The translations under genes were made by a program, and so were the position numbers. DNA of 64,000 nucleotides, from assembly GCF_003952485.1 (NCBI RefSeq), contig NZ_CP034447.1, positions 1,550,001-1,614,000 on the forward strand, read 5' to 3'. This document shows, piece by piece, positions 58,089-64,000 of this stretch (position 1 is the first letter of the stretch; each line of letters opens with the position of its first letter). This stretch comes from Mesorhizobium sp. M1E.F.Ca.ET.045.02.1.1. GTDB taxonomy: Bacteria > Pseudomonadota > Alphaproteobacteria > Rhizobiales > Rhizobiaceae. The notes under the pieces were generated by a model. The model was not told where the DNA came from and did no database searches. It saw nothing but the letters and a program-made list of their open reading frames with translations.

Positions 58089-58930
58089 CCCGCAATGCGA
58101 TGATCGACGAATGGTATCCGGTCGGCCTGGCCAGCCAGCTCGATGCGCAGGGGCGCAAGACGGCCCTCATGGGCGAACCGATCGAGGTGCGGCTCGGCGA
58201 CGACGGAAACGCCATGGTCACGGGGGGCAACGGACGCTCCCTGCCGGTCTGCGTGCGCTATGGCCATGTCTGGGCGTCGCCCGGTGATCCGCATAAGGCG
58301 CTGTTTGCGATCCCCGAGGCCGATCAGCCCGGCCGCCGGCTTGTCGATGTCGGGGTGGTGCGCGTGCGTTGCTCGCCGTTGCGCGCGGTCGAGAACTTCC
58401 TGGACATTGCGCATTTTCCGTTCGTCCATACCGACATATTGGGGGCCGAACCGCATACCGAGGTCCAGAGCTACAAGGTCGAGATCCGCGAGGACGAGGA
58501 CGAGGTTTGGGCGACCCAGGTTAAGTTCTACCAGCCGCAGGCCGCCAAGTCGGCGCAAGGCGGCATAACCACGGAATACATGTATCGCGTGCCTGCGCCG
58601 ACCTGCTCGATCCTCTACAAGACCTGTCCGCCGCGCCCGGGCGAATGGGACGTCATTACGCTTTTCGTGCAGCCTCTTGCCGAAGACCTGTGCGACGTGT
58701 GGCCATGGATGGCGCTGTTCGACGACGAGACGCCGATGACAGACCTGATCCATTTCCAGCAGACGATCTTCGTCCAGGACCGGTCGATCCTTGAAAACCA
58801 GATTCCGGGGCTGCTGCCGCTCGATCCCGGCATGGAGATTCCCACGCGAGCCGACCTGACGTCGGTTGCCTACCGGCGCTGGCTGAAACGCCATGGCTAC
58901 ACCTACGGCGCGCAACTGGTGGCGCAATGA
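58085..58930 (+). CDS. Rieske-type oxygenase catalytic subunit with a degenerate Rieske domain (NdmC-like)
   Basis: A 281-residue protein. Residues 1-95 keep the outline of a Rieske fold (MIDEWYPVGLASQLDAQGRK; LPVCVRYGHVWASPGD) but both Cys-His motifs are gone. The catalytic domain has the mononuclear iron motif N104-x2-D107-x2-H110-x4-H115 (ENFLDIAHFPFVH) and a likely third ligand Asp232 in FVQDRSILENQ. Similar to NdmC, which lacks its own [2Fe-2S] cluster. It is coupled by ATGA overlaps to the Rieske gene before and the GST gene after. It probably hydroxylates or N-demethylates a purine. Confidence 0.85.
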   Translation: MTRNAMIDEWYPVGLASQLDAQGRKTALMGEPIEVRLGDDGNAMVTGGNGRSLPVCVRYGHVWASPGDPHKALFAIPEADQPGRRLVDVGVVRVRCSPLRAVENFLDIAHFPFVHTDILGAEPHTEVQSYKVEIREDEDEVWATQVKFYQPQAAKSAQGGITTEYMYRVPAPTCSILYKTCPPRPGEWDVITLFVQPLAEDLCDVWPWMALFDDETPMTDLIHFQQTIFVQDRSILENQIPGLLPLDPGMEIPTRADLTSVAYRRWLKRHGYTYGAQLVAQ

Positions 58931-59580
58931 AGCTCTACGACTATGTGCTGTCGCCGAGCTGCTACAAGGCGCGCCTGATGGCTGCGCTGGCCGGGGTGAA
59001 GCTCGACATCCGGCCCGTCGACTTCCATCCTGGTGCCGAGCATCGCGGTCCCGAACTTATGGCGCTTAACCCGGCGGGTTCGATCCCGATCCTGGAGGAT
59101 GGCGACCTCGTCCTGACCGAATCCTCGGCCATGCTGGTCTACCTCGCCGCGAAGGCGGCACCGCAATGGCTGGGCAACGATACGGCCGCAGAGGCGGCGC
59201 GGGTCCAGCAATGGCTTTCCTTCTCGCATCGGCTAACCGCCAGCCTGGGGGCGGCGCGCCTGCATGAGATGCTGCTGCGTCCGGGCAATATCGATGTCCT
59301 TCAGGGACAGGGGACAACGGCCCTGCGGGAGCTGGAAGCCGGCCTCGTCGAACAGCATATCCGTGGCCAGCGTTTCCTCGCGTCGGACCGGCCGAGTGTC
59401 GCCGACATCGCCTGCTTTCCCTATGTGGCGCTGGCGCCGGACGGCGGCGTCTCGCTCGATCCCTATCCCGTGATCCGGCTGTGGTCGCGGGCGATCCGCG
59501 GTCTCGACGGCTTCATCGAGATGCCCGGCATCCACCGGCTGCACGAGCTCAGACCCGAGCCCGTCCCAGGCGAGACCTGA
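58927..59580 (+). CDS. Glutathione S-transferase-like protein (NdmE-like position)
   Basis: A 217-residue GST. The thioredoxin fold is clear: KLYDYVLSPSCYKARLMAAL at the start, NPAGSIPILEDGDLVLTESS with the cis-proline and ESS glutathione motif near residue 50-68. A helical C-terminal domain follows (IADIACFPYVALA-like segment VADIACFPYVALAP near 158). It overlaps the oxygenase gene by 4 bp. In caffeine degraders the GST homologue NdmE is a structural partner of the NdmC/NdmD N7-demethylase, which this placement mirrors. Confidence 0.88.
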   Translation: MKLYDYVLSPSCYKARLMAALAGVKLDIRPVDFHPGAEHRGPELMALNPAGSIPILEDGDLVLTESSAMLVYLAAKAAPQWLGNDTAAEAARVQQWLSFSHRLTASLGAARLHEMLLRPGNIDVLQGQGTTALRELEAGLVEQHIRGQRFLASDRPSVADIACFPYVALAPDGGVSLDPYPVIRLWSRAIRGLDGFIEMPGIHRLHELRPEPVPGET

Positions 59581-59581
59581 C

Positions 59582-60961
59582 GTGGCGGGCTATCTGTTGA
59601 AGAACTGCGCTGCGGTCATCGTGGACGATGGCAACGGTCCGCGCGTCCGTCGCAATGTCGATGTGTTGACTGACGGCCCGGCGATACGGGCCATCGGCGA
59701 AGGCCTCGACAACGGGGAGATGCCTGTCGGGACCGTCGCGCAGGATGCTGCCGGCTGGTTCGTCTATCCCGGCCTCGTCAACACCCATCACCACTTCTTT
59801 CAGTGCTTCGTGCGCAACCGCGCCGATCTGGACTGGACGAAGCTGTCGGTCATCGAATGGCTCGACCGCATCTATCCCATCTTCTCGCGGCTGACCGAGG
59901 AGTGCTTCTATCACGCATCGGTCACGGCCATGGCAGAGTTGATAAAGCACGGCTGCACGACGGCGTTCGACCATCAGTACTGCTTTCCGCGGCATGCCGG
60001 CAAAAGGCTGATCGACCGGCAGTTCGAGGCGGCCGAACTGCTCGGCATGCGCTTCCATGCCGGACGTGGCGGCAACACGCTGCCGAAATCGGAAGGCTCG
60101 ACCATCCCCGACGCCATGCTGGAAACGACGGACGAGTTCATCGCCGACTGCGCCCGGCTGATCGACGCCTACCATGATGCCGGTCGCTTCGGCATGCGCC
60201 AGGTCGTCGTCGCGCCCTGCCAGCCGGTCAACTGCTATCGCGAGACATTCGTGGAATCGGTGGCGCTGGCGCGCGACCGCAAGGTGCGCATGCATACCCA
60301 TGTCGGCGAGGGCGAAAGCCCGGTCATGCAGGCCCGTCACGGCCTGCGCACGGTCGACTATTGCGCCGAGATCGGCTTCTGCGGGCCGGATGCCTTCTAT
60401 GCCCATTGCTGGGAGCTGACCCACGACGAATTGCGCAAGATGGCGGCGAGCGGCACCGGCGTCGCGCATTGCCCTGAGCCGGTCTATCTCGTCGGCGCCG
60501 AAATCACCGACATACCGGCGATGTCGGCCCTCGGGCTCAGTGTCGGACTGGGCTGCGACGGCGCCGCCTCGAACGACAATTCCAACCTGATGCACTGCAT
60601 CCATTCCGCCTACATGCTGCAATGTCTGGCGGCGTCGACGCGCGACCATCCGGTGCCGCCGCCGGCCGATTTCCTCGGCTATGCGACGACCGGGGGCGCG
60701 GCGCTGCTCGGGCGCGGCGACATCGGCAGGCTGGCGCCCGGCATGGCCGCCGACCTGTTCGCCATCGACACGCGGCGCATGGACTATGTCGGCACGCGGC
60801 ATGATCCGCTGAGCCTGCTGGCCAAGGTGGGCATCGGCTCGCCGACCGACATGACGATGATCAACGGCCGTGTCGTTTGGGCCAAGGGAGAATTCCCGGG
60901 GCTCGACGAGGCCAGGCTGTTCGCGCAAGCCGAGGCGGCGCTCGCGACTGTGGAATTCTAG
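59582..60961 (+). CDS. Amidohydrolase, 8-oxoguanine deaminase-like
   Basis: A 459-residue TIM-barrel amidohydrolase of the Atz/Trz-type deaminase group. Metal ligands appear in LVNTHHHFFQ near residue 68, MHTHVGEGES near 238, HCWELTHDE near 279 and LGCDGAASNDNSNL near 325. The pattern is closest to 8-oxoguanine deaminase/hydroxydechloroatrazine-type enzymes. The start is GTG at 59582, 1 bp after the GST stop. It probably deaminates an amino-purine, which fits the purine-type importer downstream. Confidence 0.87.
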   Translation: MAGYLLKNCAAVIVDDGNGPRVRRNVDVLTDGPAIRAIGEGLDNGEMPVGTVAQDAAGWFVYPGLVNTHHHFFQCFVRNRADLDWTKLSVIEWLDRIYPIFSRLTEECFYHASVTAMAELIKHGCTTAFDHQYCFPRHAGKRLIDRQFEAAELLGMRFHAGRGGNTLPKSEGSTIPDAMLETTDEFIADCARLIDAYHDAGRFGMRQVVVAPCQPVNCYRETFVESVALARDRKVRMHTHVGEGESPVMQARHGLRTVDYCAEIGFCGPDAFYAHCWELTHDELRKMAASGTGVAHCPEPVYLVGAEITDIPAMSALGLSVGLGCDGAASNDNSNLMHCIHSAYMLQCLAASTRDHPVPPPADFLGYATTGGAALLGRGDIGRLAPGMAADLFAIDTRRMDYVGTRHDPLSLLAKVGIGSPTDMTMINGRVVWAKGEFPGLDEARLFAQAEAALATVEF

Positions 60962-60991
60962 AAGCCAAAACCAAAAGCAAGGGGAACCGAC

Positions 60992-62089
60992 ATGCTGACA
61001 AATCTTACCCGCAGAACATTGATGAAGGGCGCTGCCGCTACCGGGCTCGTCGCCGCGGTGGGTAGCCGCGCGCTTGCCGCCGATGAACCGCTGGGCATCG
61101 TGCTTGTGGTCCCCTCACCGGTCGGCGACGTCGGCTGGGGCCGTGCGTTGGCCGACGGGCTCGAGCCGGTCAAGGCCGCCTACGGCGACAAGGTGAAGGT
61201 CACCATCATCGAGAACATTCAGGAAGGCCCCGACGCCGACCGCATCATGAACAAGGCGGTCGCCGACGGGAACAAGTTCCTGATCGCCGGTTCCTTCGGC
61301 TACCAGAACGGCGCCCTGCAGATCGCGCGCCGCAATCCCGACGTCACCGTGCTGCACGCTTCCGGTTTTCAGGTGGCGCCGAACTTCTCGCCCTTTGCTG
61401 CCCAATATTCCCAGGGCACCTACCTGATGGGCATGGCGGCGGCCGCGCTTTCGAAGACCGGCAAGCTCGGCTCGGTCTCCGCCTTCGCCATTCCCGAGCT
61501 GATCACCTCCATCAACGCTTTCACGCTGGGGGCACAGGCGGTGAAGCCCGATGTCGAGATTTCGGTCGTATGGGTGAACTCCTGGTTCGATCCGGCCAAG
61601 GAGCAGGAAGCCGCCAAGGCGCTGCTGGCGCAGAAATGCGACGTCATCTTCTCCAACGCGCAGGACACGCCTTCCGTCATTGCGGCCTGCGAGGAGGCCG
61701 GCATCCCCGCCTTCAACCTCAACTCGTCGATGAAGAAATACGCGCCCAAGACCTATCTCGGCTGCGTGGCGACCGATTGGTCGCCCTTCTTCAAAGCCTC
61801 GGTCGACGCCCACCTTGCCGGTACCTTCAAGGGCGCCAACGCCTTCTTGGGTGTCGGCGACAAGGTCGTCGAAGTCGTCGACTGGAACCCGGGCATCCCG
61901 GCCGACATCATGACCAAGATCAAGGAGGTTGAAGCCAAGATCGCCGACGGCAGCTTCTCGCCCTTTGCCGGTCCGATCGCCAAGGCCGACGGCAGCGAAG
62001 GCGTTCCCGCCGGCAAGACAATGACCGAGGCCGAGATCGTCGCCATGGACTGGCACGTCAAGGGTGTCACCACGCCGCTGCCCAAGTAA
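60992..62089 (+). CDS. BMP-family ABC transporter substrate-binding protein (purine/nucleoside type)
   Basis: A 365-residue periplasmic protein with a twin-arginine-like leader (TRRTLMKGAAATGLVAAVGS, cleavage near ALAA at residue 30). The mature part is of the Bmp/PnrA type (VVPSPVGDVGWGRALADGLE; FLIAGSFGYQNGALQIARRN; YSQGTYLMGMAAAALSKTGK). BMP proteins bind nucleosides or purine bases. AAGGGGAA lies before the ATG. It is 30 bp after the amidohydrolase gene and 2 bp before the ATPase gene. Confidence 0.9.
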   Translation: MLTNLTRRTLMKGAAATGLVAAVGSRALAADEPLGIVLVVPSPVGDVGWGRALADGLEPVKAAYGDKVKVTIIENIQEGPDADRIMNKAVADGNKFLIAGSFGYQNGALQIARRNPDVTVLHASGFQVAPNFSPFAAQYSQGTYLMGMAAAALSKTGKLGSVSAFAIPELITSINAFTLGAQAVKPDVEISVVWVNSWFDPAKEQEAAKALLAQKCDVIFSNAQDTPSVIAACEEAGIPAFNLNSSMKKYAPKTYLGCVATDWSPFFKASVDAHLAGTFKGANAFLGVGDKVVEVVDWNPGIPADIMTKIKEVEAKIADGSFSPFAGPIAKADGSEGVPAGKTMTEAEIVAMDWHVKGVTTPLPK

Positions 62090-62091
62090 CC

Positions 62092-63615
62092 ATGACCGCC
62101 CCGCTTCTGTCGCTGCGCGGCATCTCCAAGAGCTACGGCCAGATCCATGCCAATCGGGACATCGATCTGGACGTGGCTCCGCGCTCGATCCACGCAATCC
62201 TCGGAGAGAACGGGGCGGGCAAATCGACGCTGATGAAGCTGATCTACGGCGTCGAACAGCCGGACGCCGGAACGGCGAGCTGGAAAGGAGAGCCCCTCGC
62301 GCTCGCGTCCCCGGCGGATGCGAGACGCAAGGGGATCGGCATGGTCTTCCAGCATTTCTCGTTGTTCGAGACGCTGACGGTGGTGGAGAACATCCAGCTG
62401 GTCGTGCCCGGGAAAAAATCGGACCTTGCGCAAGGCATCCGTAAGCTCGGCCGCGACTTCGGCCTGGAGGTCGATCCGCTTGCCCACGTACATGCTCTCT
62501 CGGTCGGAGAGCGGCAGCGGGTGGAAATCATCCGCTGCCTGATGACCCGACCGCAGCTCCTGATCCTCGACGAACCGACTTCCGTCCTGCCGCCGCAATC
62601 GGTGGACAAGCTTTTCGAGACGTTGCGGCGGCTGCGCGACGGCGGCGTGTCCATTCTGTTCATCTCGCACAAGCTGGAGGAGATCCGCGCGGTCTGCGAC
62701 CGCGCGACCATCCTGCGCGGCGGGCGCATCACGGGCCATGTGGATCCCCGCGATCACGACGCGCACGACCTCGCCCGCATGATGATCGGCCGCGACATGC
62801 CTCAGCCCATGCCGGCGCTTGCGCATTCCGGCGGAGAAAAGCGCCTTGAAATCGTTGGCCTCGAGCATCGGCCGGACGATCCCTTCGCCGCGACGCTTTC
62901 CGACGTCAGCCTGACGGTCCGGGCGGGCGAGATCCTCGGTATCGCGGGCATCTCGGGCAACGGGCAGAGCGAGCTCGCGGCGCTGATCTCGGGCGAGACG
63001 GTGCTGCCGCGCGAAAAGTCACAGCGTATCTTCATGATGGGAAGGGACGTCGGCGCGCTCGATGCGGCTGCCCGCCGGCGGCTGGGCTTCGCCTTCGTTC
63101 CGGAGGAGCGGCTGGGCCGCGGCGCGGTGCCGGAAATGTCGCTCGTCCTCAACAGCCTTCTGACCGCCCATCCCTCCGGCCTCTTGAAACACGGCCTCGT
63201 CGACACGGCCCGCGCCAAGGCTTTCACGGAGGACTGCATCCGGCAATACGACGTGCGCACGCCGGGTTCCGAAACGGAGGCCGGGGCGCTTTCGGGGGGC
63301 AATCTGCAGAAGTTCATCATAGGCCGCGAGATCATGCTGTCCCCGAAATTGCTGTTCGTGGCGCAGCCCACCTGGGGCGTGGATATCGGCGCCGCATCCG
63401 CCATCCGCCGGCGCCTTGTCGCGCTGCGCAACGAAGGCATGGCCATCCTCGTCATCTCGGAGGAACTCGAGGAACTGTTCGAGCTCTGCGATTCGATCCA
63501 GGTGATCCATCAGGGCCGGCTGAGCCCGCCGCTGGTGACGCGCGACACCAGACCCGAGGAGATCGGCCGCTACATGATCGGCGCGCATTCGACGGCCGAA
63601 AAGGTCCCCGCATGA
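62092..63615 (+). CDS. ABC transporter ATP-binding protein, tandem ATPase (nucleoside/purine importer)
   Basis: A 507-residue protein with two ATPase domains. The first has Walker A GENGAGKSTLMKL near residue 40, signature LSVGERQRVEI, Walker B LLILDEPTSVLPP and switch FISHKLEEI. The second has a degenerate Walker A (GISGNGQSELAAL) and signature LSGGNLQKFIIGREI, as usual for this RbsA/YufO type. ALSGGN and QPTWGVDIGAAS are characteristic. It overlaps the permease gene by 4 bp and energises BMP-type nucleoside or purine uptake. Confidence 0.92.
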   Translation: MTAPLLSLRGISKSYGQIHANRDIDLDVAPRSIHAILGENGAGKSTLMKLIYGVEQPDAGTASWKGEPLALASPADARRKGIGMVFQHFSLFETLTVVENIQLVVPGKKSDLAQGIRKLGRDFGLEVDPLAHVHALSVGERQRVEIIRCLMTRPQLLILDEPTSVLPPQSVDKLFETLRRLRDGGVSILFISHKLEEIRAVCDRATILRGGRITGHVDPRDHDAHDLARMMIGRDMPQPMPALAHSGGEKRLEIVGLEHRPDDPFAATLSDVSLTVRAGEILGIAGISGNGQSELAALISGETVLPREKSQRIFMMGRDVGALDAAARRRLGFAFVPEERLGRGAVPEMSLVLNSLLTAHPSGLLKHGLVDTARAKAFTEDCIRQYDVRTPGSETEAGALSGGNLQKFIIGREIMLSPKLLFVAQPTWGVDIGAASAIRRRLVALRNEGMAILVISEELEELFELCDSIQVIHQGRLSPPLVTRDTRPEEIGRYMIGAHSTAEKVPA

Positions 63616-64000
63616 GCGCTCTGTTTCGGCCGTTCCTTCCCGTTCTGGTTCGCCGGGAGCACGCCTCGCTTGCAATCAAGCTGGTCGCCCCGCCCGCCGC
63701 GCTCGGCCTGGCGACGCTGCTCAATCTCGCGCTCTACCTCCTGATGGGCCGAGATCCGGCCGCTGTTTTCCACGCGATGCTTCTGGAGCCTTTCCTGTCC
63801 TGGGCCTCCTTCTCGGAAGTCCTGCTGAAGATGGGGCCGCTGCTGCTGATCGCGCAGGGGCTTGCCATCGGCTTTCGCGCAAAGGTCTTCAACATCGGCG
63901 CCGAAGGTCAGTTCATCCTCGGCGCGATCTTCGCATCGGCCGTTCCCATTTGGCTCCCGCAGGCGACGGGCCAGTGGATCTGGCCCGCCATGCTCGTCCT
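63612..64000 (+). CDS. ABC transporter permease (YufP/NupP type), N-terminal part
   Basis: The first about 129 residues of an inner-membrane permease; the gene continues past the right edge. Two long hydrophobic helices are followed by FRAKVFNIGAEGQFILGAIF near residue 95, the hallmark of BPD_transp_2 permeases of nucleoside/purine importers. It overlaps the ATPase gene by ATGA at 63612-63615. A second permease gene is expected downstream. Confidence 0.92.
   Translation, partial: MSALFRPFLPVLVRREHASLAIKLVAPPAALGLATLLNLALYLLMGRDPAAVFHAMLLEPFLSWASFSEVLLKMGPLLLIAQGLAIGFRAKVFNIGAEGQFILGAIFASAVPIWLPQATGQWIWPAMLV

Overview
The window is GC-rich and gene-dense. It reads as the chromosome of a Mesorhizobium-like alphaproteobacterium (Rhizobiales). 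This rests on polyol genes laid out like the Rhodobacter/rhizobial smo-mtlK cluster, a urease operon, a closely NodF/NodE-like gene pair, a DUF1127 gene beside a LysR gene, and several palindromic intergenic repeat families. The assignment is from protein resemblance by eye; no database search was run.

Layout. 1-0.9 kb: end of a polar amino-acid ABC importer (two permeases). 1.1-6.7 kb: GlxA-type regulator, cupin protein, O-methyltransferase, MATE exporter and AraC-type regulator. 6.9-24.5 kb: two polyol systems that converge at 12.2 kb. The plus-strand one is substrate-binding protein, two permeases, a medium-chain dehydrogenase and an ATPase. The minus-strand one is smoEFGK, smoS, mtlK, a HAD phosphatase and an FGGY kinase. 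A LysR regulator, a DUF1127 protein, a SorC-type regulator and a second HAD phosphatase lie just beyond. 24.9-25.7 kb: class II aldolase. 25.7-34.4 kb: urease genes in transcription order ureD, ureA, DUF1272, ureB, ureC, membrane protein, GST, ureE, ureF, DUF3995, ureG. Two opposite-strand genes for small secreted proteins split ureB from ureC. 34.5-36.0 kb: the nodFE-like pair. 36.2-49.0 kb: housekeeping and unknown genes, two pseudogenes and many palindromic repeats. 49.18 kb: tRNA-Arg(CCG). 49.7-57.3 kb: an accessory stretch of regulator/enzyme modules (LysR/NmrA, OhrR/two hydrolases, TetR/NTF2-like plus NmrA, acylphosphatase-like).

57.4 kb to the end: a tightly coupled operon. It encodes a stand-alone Rieske [2Fe-2S] protein, a non-heme iron oxygenase subunit whose own Rieske cysteines are missing, a GST-like protein, an 8-oxoguanine-deaminase-like amidohydrolase and a BMP-type ABC importer that runs off the window. 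The split oxygenase plus GST resembles the NdmC/NdmD/NdmE arrangement of caffeine N7-demethylation. With a purine deaminase and a nucleoside-type importer beside it, the operon looks like an uptake and breakdown route for an N-methylated or otherwise modified purine. This is the most interesting part of the window. The substrate is inference.
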